A stretch of DNA of 64,000 bases from Paraniabella defluvii (GCA_019316985.1 CP079215.1:4092001-4156000); one strand, 5' to 3'. Shown: positions 32,920 through 44,036, counted from the stretch's first letter. Translations and numbers: made by a program. Notes: generated from the sequence alone by a model not told the origin.

Positions 32920-33300
32920 CAGTTCAAATGAGAACATTTTCAACTGACTATCAGTACGTTATTCAACGTATAAAGTTTTAAATTTAAAAATCAAATAACG
33001 CAAAAAATAAATGGTTCGAACTTTCATGCAAATTGGAGATTTTTGAATTTATGCAAATCACAGTCAAAGGCTATTCTATTATAAGCATGGCATTGAAAAA
33101 CAACTGAGGCCCGACTCTGAAATTTGAACCAAATACGGAGCATAGCTATTCTTGGGTCACACGACGGGGTACCCCAAATCTCAACAGAAATGTTGGCACA
33201 CTAAATGACACAGTAAATAGATTGCTTGAACTCATCCCAACTTTCAAAACAGAACATGGATCTACAACAATGAATGCCCTCATATTTTCAATTGTTTTCA
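32920..33300. other. Noncoding stretch inside the left island end
   Basis: No gene is supported here. AAATGGTTCGAA (near 33009) is an inverted copy of part of the border repeat. GTTATT and AATAAC flank an AT-rich segment at about 32957-32998. It may be the degraded end of the mobile element. Confidence 0.3.
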
Positions 33301-36300
33301 TTATTCACTTGCCACTACAAAGAAGTTATTCCCTGTCTTTTTTAATAGTAAATCAGTTGCTCCAAGTAATTTCAAATGTTCTGTCTCCTTTTCAACAATC
33401 TTTTTGAGATACCTGGTTGGACAACATAAATACTAAATTCAAGTTCGCAATAACCTGATGTTATCATATTCAATAACGTGTTCATTTCTTCATCCCCACC
33501 GGTTTCGTATCTAGTTGCTTTCCCTTGGTTAATACGTGAATTTTGACGTCTAACCATATGTTGCAGAAGCTCATAGGCGTTATGCCTCCAATGAAAGCTT
33601 CTTTGTGCTTGACCACACACTTCGTATAAGTCTTTTAAACGACGACCGCTTTGTGATTTTGATGAAAACTTACAATGATATAAATCTATTTTTATTCTGC
33701 TGTCTCCACCATCCCAAAATTTTATCGCTATAATATCACTCGCTTCATTGGCATCGTCGTCGTCAAATATTATTTTATAATCAGCATTAGATTTTAGCTT
33801 TTCGATAATATGAAATTGAATTGAGTCTGTTCTCTTTTCCAGTTTTTGTGATTCTTTCCGAATGTCTGTACCTGTCCACTCTAAGGGAAGTATTTTGGAG
33901 GTATCAAAAGGTTGATTTTTCCTTTAAAAGGAAAGAAGATATTATTATACATTTTGGAATTGTCATGAAACCAAGTCACCGGAGGAAAATCATAAAATAA
34001 TTCAGCTATATCTATTTCGTCTCCTTTGTAGGTAATTACAAAAGGCATAGTTCCAACTAATTCATATTTATAACCACGTCCAATCTTGGGATCTAATACC
34101 AGTTTATAGTCAATGGCATTCTGATTCGACTCAATCGAGAATTCGACATAATCACGGCCATAAGAGTTCAATTTAATATTATAATCAACCACCGGAATGC
34201 CTCTGTGCAAGGACATAGAGGTATAAGCATATAATTCTTCGTTCCATTTCATGGCAACAGGAACTTTATTTGCGGGGAGTTCTGTAATCAATTCTGGTTT
34301 CTGAATGAATTTAAAAATGTCTTGTGTATCGATAGAATCATCTAAGAGCTTGTTGCCAAGACTATCACACCATTCACAGAAATCAGGAATACTTTTCACC
34401 AATTTAGTCCAAACTCTACCTTTCGAGGAACAACCAATAGTGACCTTATCTCCATTTTCATAACCGACACCGAAAAGATTTGAACTGGATTTAGTATCCT
34501 TGTCCAATTCGTCCAGACCACTTACAATAGAATTCCCTGCATACATAGTGAAACTGATGGGACCATCTAAAGTAGACTTTAAACCTAAGTTAAATAGCTC
34601 CAATTGAAATACTCCATCCAGACACTTATAGATATCAGCCTCATTAAACAAACTTTTATTGGGGCCTACAATGGCTTCGGCAATTTTATCATGTGTTGTT
34701 CCATTATTTGTACTGTTTATATAGAGTAGTTTCTGTTCTTCGTTCAAGTATATTATATAGAGATCATATTGACAGTTTAACAAATCGTCTATTTTTCCCC
34801 ATTTTACAGGATCAATTTTTTTGCAACAATAACGAGTAGATTTTTTTCTTCATGTTCTACTGATACTGTTTCATATTTTTCGTCATTAAAACAAGATGTA
34901 TAATTCTGTGGCTCCCAGTCGATCTCATCATCAAATAACCTGAAGACAACTGTGCTCATCGCAGGCGTTATATTTCGCAATGGAATTTTTGCCGGGATCT
35001 CAGCATCTGAAAAATTCTGAAAAAGTCTTGTTCTTCTTTTACTGAGCCTATTATATCTTCATTCGCCATACTGATGATTTTATCCCAGTCCGAATCTTTT
35101 TGATATAATTTTTTAAAGTCCCCTTAAGCTCCGGATCTGCAATATTGGCGACTATAGACGCATTGCCCAATTTTAATATTGATTCGCGCGTAAACCTTCC
35201 AAAGAACTGAAATGAGGTGGTGATGTTTTTATGCAAATCGTGCAATGCACAAATTTTTAACTGAGGAAGGTCAAATCCTTCTCCAAGCATATCTACACAT
35301 ACAATTATTTTATGTTTTCCCGCAATGATGTCGTCTAGTATTTTCTTGCGGATTGCCTGCTTAATACCGCTATGAATAAATACAGGGTTGTACTTCTGAT
35401 ATGGTTTGTAGATTTTTTCAAACACCTCTTCAGCTTTAGACATTGTATCCACCCTTGCCATCAGTATATGGTCGTATTTTTCCTCCATATCTTTTTCCAA
35501 AATGGAAATTGCCTTCTCTGCAATAAGTTGGTCAGATTTCAGTGGGTTAAATTCAAGAATAGGATGAAAAACAATTTGTTTATAGTAATTGTCTCTTTGA
35601 GCAAGTGAGAGGGATAATCGTAAATTACCTTACCTTGTAAACGTTTCTTGTCATTTCTAAATGGAGTCGCCGTGAATAACAAAATAGGTTTATTAAAAGT
35701 TTCAAGTTGTACTTTGATGTTATTCCACTCTTTTGCCTGACTATGGTGTGCTTCATCCATAATTAAAAGATTGCACCAATTCAGGAATGATGCCTTTATT
35801 TTTTCATCACCACTCAATATTCCTGTAATTATTTGCGGAGTGGAAACAATTACATTTGATTCGAACAAACTGTCTGCATCCTCTATGCTTTTTATACCCG
35901 TTTTTAGAAAACCTATAACAGGATTTTTGGCAGAGGAGGAAACAATCTGAAATCTACGATCTTTTAGAACGCCCAGAGATTTGAATTTATTGAAAATCTG
36001 GGTTCTCAACGAGGCCGAGGAACGATTACCAATAAGCCCTGACACTTTTCTGCTATAGTTAAGCACAGCATTGTTTCGGTCTTACCTGTTCCAGTAGGCA
36101 TTACAACTACTGCGGGTTTGCTTGAAATGCTCCAATGAGAGAGAATGGAATGTAATGCACCAATTTGTGGAGGTCTAAGCCCAAATTGAGTGATATTACC
36201 GGTTTCATCTTTGACTTCCTTTTTGTAATTAAATTTCCCTTCCCAAGTCTGAAGGATATTTTTATGATCAGGAAGTTTTATATACTCTGCTTTCTTTTTA

Positions 36301-36577
36301 CATTTCGAAAGAATTGCAATGGTCAGTTTTTCATACTCTTCAAGCAATGTGAATACGCCATCATAATTTTGTGGGATCTGGCTTTTAATTGTTGAAATAA
36401 AATACTTTGAACCATTTTCGGAAAGAAATTCATAACCTGAAAATGTACTTCCATTGAATTTTCTTATAATGCCTTGTTCAACTCCAATATAATATTCTTT
36501 TTATTGCCGTTGATACTTTTTATATATGTACAATTGAAAGTAATTTCAATTTTTTCTTCCGGGAATAGACTGTTCAT
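33301..36577 (-). CDS. SF2 helicase with C-terminal PD-(D/E)xK-like nuclease domain
   Basis: The restored protein has about 1090 residues. The helicase core has Walker A VMPTGTGKTETM (near residue 159), Walker B LLIMDEAHHSQ (near 269), motif III LFTATPFRNDKKR, and motif VI-like SFQFFGRFTRES in the second RecA domain. A large middle region (33881-35050) has no recognisable family. The C-terminal region (33300-33880) has DYKIIFDDDDANEASDIIAI followed by RIKIDLYHCKFSSKS. The acidic residues and the final D-x-x-x-x-K pattern resemble a PD-(D/E)xK nuclease core. Frameshifts lie near 36470-36500, 36020, 35575, 35110, 34800 and 33400. The start at 36577 lies 8-39 bases after the membrane-protein gene, so it is the last gene of the E2-E1-JAB operon. 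Confidence 0.75.
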
Positions 36578-36616
36578 ATTTTATGTTATATATAATGCGA
36601 CTTTGTATTAAAATAA

Positions 36617-37244
36617 TTATTTACAGGACTCAATAGCCAAAACATTCGTGACCAACCGTCTCCCCTGTTTTGAGCGCCAATAACTACTATTACATATTGC
36701 AATAGCAAGCCCAGAAAGTAGTATAGGCTAATTGGCCATTGGCCTATTATTAAAACAGGTATGCCCAAGAATATCACAAACAGGACGCATAGTGATGTAA
36801 GGTCACGTGCCAACAAAAAGGCTCGATGACTATCGGATACTATCGTATTAGAACTGTTCTTTTTGTAAATTTTATACCATAGTTTATTCTGTTCTATTGG
36901 ACTTTTAGGCAAGGAGCCATAAACGCTTTTCAATTTTGCTCGATCTATCCTTGTATCATTTTTGCTGAGTTTCGAAAACGCTTCGGAACCGGGTAATGGA
37001 TTCTTCAATTTCCAGAAAACCAGTACAGCTTTTTGATGACTAGATATAAGCCCGTTTAGTAAAAATAGCAATAGAGGAGCTATTGAGACCCCAGCACTTT
37101 GAGTATAAAAACAATGTCAACACCAGTTGTTAGTGTTTTAAAATATGCAGGAAATATCAATCCACATAAAATCAATATGTTCGCTGCCAGGAAAACCCAC
37201 AGCTGGGGAACATTCTTTATTTTTAAGTTAGGTTCTTTCTCCAT
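36617..37244 (-). CDS. Four-TM membrane protein of the conjugation operon (putative membrane effector)
   Basis: MEKEPNLKIKNVPQLWVFLA starts the protein. Two helices follow (ANILILCGLIFPAYF, and VFIL joined to SIAPLLLFLLNGLIS after a missing G near 37090). About 80 mostly charged residues come next, with KSPIEQNKLWYKIYKKN, and then two more helices (LTSLCVLFVIFLGIPVLII and LYYFLGLLLQYVIVVIGAQN). A missing G near 36662 would change the end from the uncorrected stop at 36586 to NRGRRLVTNVLAIESCK at 36617; I prefer the corrected end. The restored length is about 209 residues. It lies 16 bases after the E2-E1-JAB gene. The shape fits small pore-forming or membrane-disrupting effectors of defence systems, but I do not recognise the family. 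Confidence 0.6.
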
Positions 37245-37260
37245 TTATATAATCTTTAGG

Positions 37261-39542
37261 TTAAAAAATGTACGGGTGTAATCCATCGGGAGTAATGATA
37301 GACAAGAATACCGGAAGCGGAGGATTTAGTTGTTCAAACTCGGCTTTATGCTGATATACACTAATCATGTCTTGTTGACTAAGCATATTCGGGCCCTCTG
37401 GATGAGAATGCCATTCACCAATATAACCAATCTGCCCCGGAGTTATTTTTGATTTCCCCGATTTCATCAGGTAACCCTTCGTGTCCCCGAATAAAGTGGG
37501 TTGCATCTGCCTTACTGTCTATCGGTGCACTGATGCAACCTGTTACATAGATTGTCTTTGTTTTATAATTGCAAATTCCAATAAATACGCCTCCGGTTTC
37601 ATTTCTTCCTGCCTTAGAACATACCTGGTCTATTTGTTCAACAATTCCATCTTTAAATCGAACCGTCCAGTTGGGGTCGTTCAATGCTGACAACACTCTA
37701 AAGGTCTTAACGGATATAACCTGTGTTTCAATTGTATAATCCTGGGCTTCTACAATGCGACTCAAATAGATTTTCCCATCCTTCGATGAAGCCATCATTT
37801 CTCTTTTTAGCACTCCTGAAAAGTAGGAGGCATGAGAAGAAATCTTGTCGTCGGATAAAACGGTTGTTTCTGAATTACAACCGACACCTACCCGCACCGT
37901 TATGTTATTGCCATTAATCGCCAACTGCTCTCGCTGAAGCCAATCACTTACTTTCTTATCATGCGCTGACAGGCTATATAAATACACTTGTAGATCATCG
38001 ATACGTGGATTTCTGTTTTCACCCTCCTTATATAGTACGCCCAAGTTCCCAAAATCGGATATTGACGCACTACCAATATTTCGCTCATCCATACTTTTGA
38101 CAATAGCTAATTTATTGAAGAAAGCGTCTGATGCGGTAAAGTCTAACACCCAGTTGTATTTATCAAAAGTCTCTTTCTTGTCGATCAGCCCGTCTTTGAA
38201 TGAAGGCCCACTATAAATTTTTAGCGTCTCATAAGGGTATATCTTTTTTATTCTTTCTGCTAATGCAGTGGCTTTGTTTTCTCCCTCATCTTCACCAAAC
38301 AAGGCATGACGTACTAAATTATGTGGAGATATTTGATCTGGGTCTATAAGGGTTAAATTTGTTTGTCCGGAACGGGCAAGATGCATAACCACTTTGGAGC
38401 CCAAGGCACCACATCCAAACACAGCAATTCTTGAATTCACATCTATTTTGCAACCGGATATATGGCCTGCTTGTTGGATGGTCAAAGGCTGATTGTGCGA
38501 TAGTAAATCGATGGGTATATTGTTTACAATTTTGCCATCTTTTACATCATCAACATCGACCCGGAAGCGTAAGTTTATAAATTCGATGTTGGAAGGATAT
38601 CCAATTAATGGCTTAGGTCGCCTTATACCAACAATTACGGGAAAGTGAACAAATGAATTTCCATCACTTGTAGCAATAAATTCTTCTAATTGACTGTAAT
38701 TTAGGCTATAAAAGTCACAGAAGGATTTAAACTCTTTCCAATTCCTCGGTAAATTAACATAGTACCCTTTGTTTACAGTATCTTCCTCATTCCATAATAC
38801 ATAGGCGTAATGATAATTTTTCCTGGTAACGTCTTCCTTGTCTTTTTGCGTTCCTCATCAACTTCCTTGATCGTGGTCAAGACATTCCCAGCTGTAAGTG
38901 GTTTAATGAATTTATACGTGTACCTTTCCGCCTGCTTTGGACGTTCAAATAAAGCGACAGCAAGCTGTTCTTTAAAATGGAAGGCGTTATCGCCATTAAC
39001 GATTCCCGTTAGTGTGTTATAGTCATAAATTATAGTACCGGTGTATCCCTCCAATCGCAACGGTTCAAATTGCTCACACCATTTTCTGTCAGTTCACCTG
39101 TAGCAGCATCCCTAAGCCAATTGCTAATACGTATGATGAGATCCTCAATTCTTTTATTCGCATACCATTCATCTGCGTTACCCCTTACATAACAAAATCC
39201 TGAAGGCCGATTATTGACTGCTATGTATAAATGCGCAAGGTTACTTTTAGGAAAATCAAGCCGATCTGTAAATACTTTAGGTGCCGATAATGGATAATTT
39301 ATCAAATCGAAAACCAAAATGATGTGCTCTTTTTCCCTGATATCTATATCTTCAAAATTACCCAGACTTGGCAAGTCAACACTAATTTCATAAGGCACAG
39401 CAATTCTGCCATTTCCCCAATCTAAGATTTGAAGCTTATGTCCATAAACTAACTCCAGTGATTTTAGAGAATCCCTAAGAGCGGGATTCTCTATATCATC
39501 AGAAAATACAGGTAAGCTGATACTAAACCTATCCATTTCCAT
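37261..39542 (-). CDS. E2-E1-JAB triple-fusion ubiquitin-like conjugation enzyme (Prok-E2_A class)
   Basis: The restored protein is about 760 residues long. Residues 1-150 are E2/UBC-like: NLAHLYIAVNNRPSGFCYVR holds the candidate catalytic Cys117 with His104 upstream, then DEWYANKRIEDLI. A linker leads to an E1/ThiF domain (about 355-560) with IAVFGCGALGSKVVMHLARS, LIDPDQISPHNLVRH (with the N-x-x-R arginine) and a possible catalytic Cys in VRVGVGCNSETT. The C-terminal JAB/MPN domain (about 640-755) has RNETGGVFIG (Glu), GEWHSHPEG (HxH) and SQQD (Asp), a complete zinc site. Frameshifts lie near 39060, 38785 and 37460. The fusion of all three activities next to a metallo-beta-lactamase gene is the layout described computationally for the Prok-E2_A family on mobile elements. 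It should attach a protein C-terminus to a target and also cleave it. Confidence 0.85.
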
Positions 39543-40687
39543 ATTTTGAAGCAGAGTTAACAGCGCCTAAACCAGCACCTCCAATCACTTTAGCGGCACC
39601 CTCCGATTGTTTCGGGTTCACAATTCCTTGTGTGGTCACCTCGAACACAATTGGTTGAGGAACTCTACTGACCACATTGTAGATAGCCGTGTTAAAAAAG
39701 TTGTATTCGGTAACTTTCTTAACATACTCACGTTTTGCTTCATAATGTGGGGGTTGTCGTCATCGTCCACTATCTTTTTGCTTGAAGCAATGACCTTTGC
39801 GTTCCTTCTCTTGTAATCGAGTACTTCCAGAGAAGTTTTTTTAGGAATGGGATTTTCTTCCTGGGGTCTGTCATTAAAGAATGACCAGGAGCAATGGTGT
39901 GGTGAGAGAAATAAATCCCAATACAGCGCGTGCTCATTTTTATATTTCTTGGTTTTTTCTAAAATGATGCACCAAGACGTATGATCAGAGTCTCCTCCAA
40001 ACATTGCAAGGGTTGAGAAGCCTTCCTGGTAAGGGCTATTTTTGAACCTCGCTTGGAAAACGATACTGGTGGAATTCTTTTTGTCATCACCAAGAGCTTC
40101 AAGGTGTTCTTTAAAAGGAGCGTGAATGAAAATCGAAAAGAGCGATTGATCTCTATCATTGAAACGTGTGACAATATCACCAGGTGTAGCTCTTAGGTGA
40201 TCTAAATCCTTGTAATCGGCGTTTCCATCATACCCGATAATTTTGATCCTATTTCCCGGATTGTCTTTCTTTGGATCACCTTTCCGGTGAAGTGCAAGTC
40301 TACGTTCAGCTTCTTGCTGATATGCGTCTTCATCTTCATTTGAATGTTGCTCGGCAATCATTGGGGAGAACCACATGGTATCGACGCGGATTAGCCCTTC
40401 CTTTTGTCTGCTTCGGAATATTTTTCCGGCGCTCCTTGGTAGAAGTGCTTTTTGAAACCTCTACAGTGATCTTGGTCACCGTGTGTCAATATAAATACAT
40501 CAACATATGGAATCCCATTGTTGTACTGTACACTCTTTAACAGATCCTTTTTGACATCATAAGTGTCCTCATTATCACAATTCCTGATATTACAATCAAC
40601 CAGAATCGTAGTTTTGTCCTGTAACGTAATTAAGGACGTGTCTCCATTACCCACCGGGTAATACTTAAGAGTAGCATTATTAGCCAT
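39529..40687 (-). CDS. Metallo-beta-lactamase-fold protein with Gly-ending C-terminal tail
   Basis: VDVFILTHGDQDHCRGF carries the H-x-D-x-D-H zinc motif, TLAMFGGDSDHTSW the middle acidic ligand region, and LFLSPHHCSWSFF the later histidines, in the style of ComEC/Rec2-type metallo-beta-lactamases. It lacks a membrane part. Frameshifts lie near 40395 and 39735. The restored protein of about 385 residues ends with a flexible Gly-rich tail (KVIGGAGLGAVNSASKYGNG). Its stop codon lies inside the E2-E1-JAB gene, 14 bases of overlap, so the two are translationally coupled. It may act on nucleotides or nucleic acids. The terminal Gly makes it a candidate substrate of the neighbouring E1-E2. Confidence 0.75.
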
Positions 40688-40934
40688 TTTTCTTTTAATT
40701 TTTGTATTAAAACCTTATTGTAATCAAACAACACTCTCATTCCTTACATGAAGGAATCAGCTCCAGCGGAAACATTAGGAAAGCTGGTTATTGTTGTTAA
40801 TCCGCTTAGGTTAGAGAAAAGAAAAGGACAATAATGCTTGCACAAAAAAACAAGTTTGTTTACTTTTGTGTTGTCGAAATGATAGTTATCATCATTTATC
40901 TCGTCTCCAACCTCGGAGATTGAGTGATATTCTA

Positions 40935-40975
40935 AGTATAGTGTAAGAGGTAGCTACTCTTACACTATACTTTTT
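40935..40975. terminator. Strong stem-loop terminator between the two island modules
   Basis: A 15-base perfect stem (AGTATAGTGTAAGAG / CTCTTACACTATACT) with a 7-base loop and a T run on the plus side. It separates the NTPase-TPR gene from the metallo-beta-lactamase operon. The remaining 40688-40934 has no gene and should hold the operon promoter. Confidence 0.85.
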
Positions 40976-41002
40976 ATACCACCTAATATTTTTTATTATT
41001 TT

Positions 41003-43745
41003 TTACCCCTTTCTCAAATATTCCACCTCCTTTTTTAAATCAATAATTGTTTCGGCTAATTCTTTCCCGGCTTTTAAATATTCGGTAGGGAACTCTTTTT
41101 AATTCTTCCATTAACAAGTAGTACACCGGTTTAAGCATTATCTTAAAATCGTCGTTTTCTGGCTTTTCGAAAAATGCTAAAGCTTCATGCAGTTTGTTTT
41201 GAGCGATTAACAATAAGAAATAGTCAACCAGCGCAGATAAAGCTTTTTGAAAATGCCTACTATTTCTTCCCTCGTCGGTAAAAGTTTCGAATAGCTCACG
41301 AGTTTTATTGATTATAATATTAATGGAATCGGATACCTCTCCGTTCCATAACAATATTTTAGCATACAAAAACATATAGCTAATACTTTCACTATTATCT
41401 TCTTTGTACTTTTCTAAAAGCTCTCTAACAAATAATTTCTTGTCCTTTCGTTTTGCGTTGTAAATACTTTCAATCCAGCAACCTACAACAGAATGTTCTC
41501 CCAACTCAACAGCCTTTTCAAACATTTGATCCGACTTTTCAAAATCTTCCATTATGCTGTAAAGATGCCCAAGATGATGAGCTGATTCTGGATCGCCAAG
41601 ACTCAATCCTTCGTTAAATGTTTCGATAGCCTTGTCAAGCTCTCTCTTTTTTAAATATAATTTACCTAGCTCACTAAATCCATCGATCTGCTCCTTTTCA
41701 ATCACCTTTTGAACTGTTCCTCTGCCTTTTTAAAACTAGGCCGCTTTTGCATCAAATAGAATCGTCCCAGGTTAATATTACTACCTTTCTCATTGGCAGC
41801 TACTGCGTCAATCAGTACTTTTTCAGTATCTTTAACCCTGCCAAGTCGTGTTAAAACCTTAGCCAGTTTAGTGAATGCACCTTTTTGATTGAATTTAATT
41901 GCTTCCTGTAATACTTCTCGGCATTTTCCAGATCTTTTAGTTTCAGGTAAATATTCCCTAAGGAAATTAACGATTGTTTGAAGTTCTTAGTGACAGCCAA
42001 CTCATGGTATTTGATTGCTTTCTTATAATCTCCTCCTCTTCTATATATCTCTCCAAGTCTATTGGCAGCATAAGGATGTGGTTGGGGTAGTTCAAGGCAC
42101 TTTTCGTATAATTCTATAGCCACTTCCTTATTCTCCAAATGAAAGTCATATATAATAGCGAGCGATATTAATGCAAGAGGATTTTGATTTTCCAATGCTA
42201 AAGCGGCTTCTGCAGCTTTCAAAGCCTTATTGAACTCTCCTTGCATAAGATATACTGATGTAGCCAACATGAAGTAATCAATATTCTTATTGTCAACATC
42301 ATCTAACCTTTTGATAGCTTCGTCTAATTTCTCTTCCTTTACCAATTTTTTGACCTCAGACAATGCGTTCTCACCATTTGTCTTGGTGTTTTTTAGAGTC
42401 TATTGGGAAGGACCGAATTGGTAGTTTTAATTAACTCCTCCTTTAACGTGTCAGGGATATTTTCACATGAAAGGAATGTATTACCCATATCAATAGCCGC
42501 AATAGCATCGTATTTGCCATCTTTCAGGTTACTGATGTGTTTTCTTAAACGTTTAGCCAACTCACTTTCATCGCACCAGGCGTCAAAAAAACGAACCAGC
42601 CATTTTACATTTTCCTTATCGTGTGCTCTGCCAAATCTCATCAGGTACCAGATATTCATAAACCTTTCTTTAATCCGGTACAGATGGTTCTTCGTTGAGG
42701 TTGGTACCTTTTCGACAAGTTGGTTTTTTTCTAAGTATGATAGGATTGATGAGATATTTTTGCTTTCCAACCTGGTTCGTTTAGCTATTTCTCTCACAGA
42801 TATCGCATCCCATTTCCTCGCTATAGCATCAACGACCTTTTGTTGTTGAGTTGACAACTGGTCTAATTCAGATTTGTATAGTAACGTCAATGTGTCTATC
42901 AGGAGGTACAGATCTTTGATAGCCTTGCCATTTTCGTTATCCAGGAAAATCTGGAAAAGGTATGATATTGTTCTAGGCACACCTCCTGTCAACCTTCGCA
43001 AAGCTTCCACTCTTCCTGGAAAATTAGCAATTACGTCTTTAATCTGCTGCTCTTCTCCATACTGTTGTCCAATTTTAATCAGCAGCTTTTCACATTCTTC
43101 CTGAGTCAAACTATCTAATTGAACTATGTTGAAGAATTTGTAAAAGGAATCTCCGAAGTCTATAGTACCATCATTATATGAAGTAGATGATCCGATTACC
43201 CGGAGAGGTGAATTGGAGGTGAAGATTTTCTTAAAGCGCTTTTTTTCGTCTTCAGAAAGCTTCTTCAGGAAAAAGTTTATGTTCTCTATAAATAGAATAG
43301 CTGTTTTGTCTTTTGAAATTAAAAAGTCTTGCAGGAGCTTTAAGGATTCTTTTTCATATTCATCATCTGACTCTATTATGTTCTCTAGTTTAGCAGCCAA
43401 GTTTTCTTTATAGAAGTTGTCCTCAATTCCTATCGCTACAGCCTCCCATAAATTGGTTAAGTCAGATAAATTATATTGTTCTTCCGAAAATAAAATTGGT
43501 ATATACCGTTTAGATAAATGTTTATCATCCAAAATGGCATAGCTGAGACGGTGCATTAATGTTGTTTTACCAGCCCCTCTTTGTCCAATTACGATTATGT
43601 TTTGAATGTCGCTAATGGTCTTCGATTCCACTAGTGAGGTTTTAATGTTATCAAATTCGTTTATTCTGACAACAAATCCATCTACTATGGCAGACTTTGA
43701 CTTGCTTCCTGTATTGTTCCTTAAAAATATATCCTGATCTTCCAT
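41003..43745 (-). CDS. P-loop NTPase with winged helix and C-terminal TPR array
   Basis: The N-terminal 450 residues are intact. They include IIVIGQRGAGKTTLMHRLS (Walker A), KTAILFIENINFFLKKL (Walker B) and LTGGVPRTISYLFQIF, resembling archaeal-ATPase/STAND NTPases. A winged-helix segment follows (SVREIAKRTRLESKNISSIL). The stop at 42393 is followed without a gap by an open frame (KNTKTNGENALSEVKKLVKE) that runs into TPR repeats. One base missing in the A run at the stop would fuse the two, giving about 914 residues. Another shift near 41710 and one near 41100 lead to the end EVEYLRKG at 41003. NTPase-TPR proteins of this shape are common sensors in defence loci; the trigger is unknown. If not fused, there are two adjacent genes. 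Confidence 0.75.
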
Positions 43746-43754
43746 TTCTGTATA

Positions 43755-43824
43755 ACGATAAATTTCTCGTCAAATATACAAACGATTTTTTTATCGTCAA
43801 AACTTTTAGCGATTTTTTTATCGT
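43755..43824 (-). promoter_or_regulatory. Promoter of the NTPase gene with three phased palindromic operators
   Basis: On the minus strand TTTTG (43798-43802) and TATATTTG (43771-43778) are separated by exactly 19 bases, a full Bacteroidota promoter. Three 16-base repeats of the type ACGAT-N6-ATCGT start at 43755, 43782 and 43809, exactly 27 bases apart. They lie over the expected start point, between the two boxes, and just upstream. This is the layout of a tightly repressed promoter. No separate repressor gene is seen. Confidence 0.75.
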
Positions 43825-43980
43825 TAAAATAGCAGGCCTTGTGATTTGCCAACAGATTCTTCACCATCGAATTAAAAAAAAGTAACTCATTTAGCTATTC
43901 GTGCTGGGCACAGGGGTTCGTCCAAACAGCTTTTAATTAGTTCATTAAACGATTACTCTTCGGTGCACTGATTTTAAATT

Positions 43981-43997
43981 CTTTGAAAGTCTCAAAG
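43981..43997 (+). promoter_or_regulatory. Inverted repeat upstream of the recombinase gene
   Basis: CTTTGA and TCAAAG flank a 5-base spacer 40 bases before the recombinase ATG. It may be an operator or a recombinase-related site. The rest of 43825-44036 shows no gene. Confidence 0.4.
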
Positions 43998-44036
43998 AAA
44001 TACCAACCTTGAAGTCAAACAAACACATTATATCAT

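Noticed and set aside
33301-40687. CBASS type II system
   Set aside because: There is no CD-NTase cyclase with a G-S-x-D type nucleotidyltransferase motif; the E2-E1-JAB is a triple fusion and the partner is a metallo-beta-lactamase fold.
33301-40687. BilABCD-type ISG15-like system
   Set aside because: No tandem beta-grasp (ubiquitin-like) gene and no separate E1, E2 and JAB genes are present.
43755-43824. Origin iterons of a plasmid-like element
   Set aside because: Only three copies, placed on a full promoter at -33/-7 positions, with no replication initiator gene nearby.
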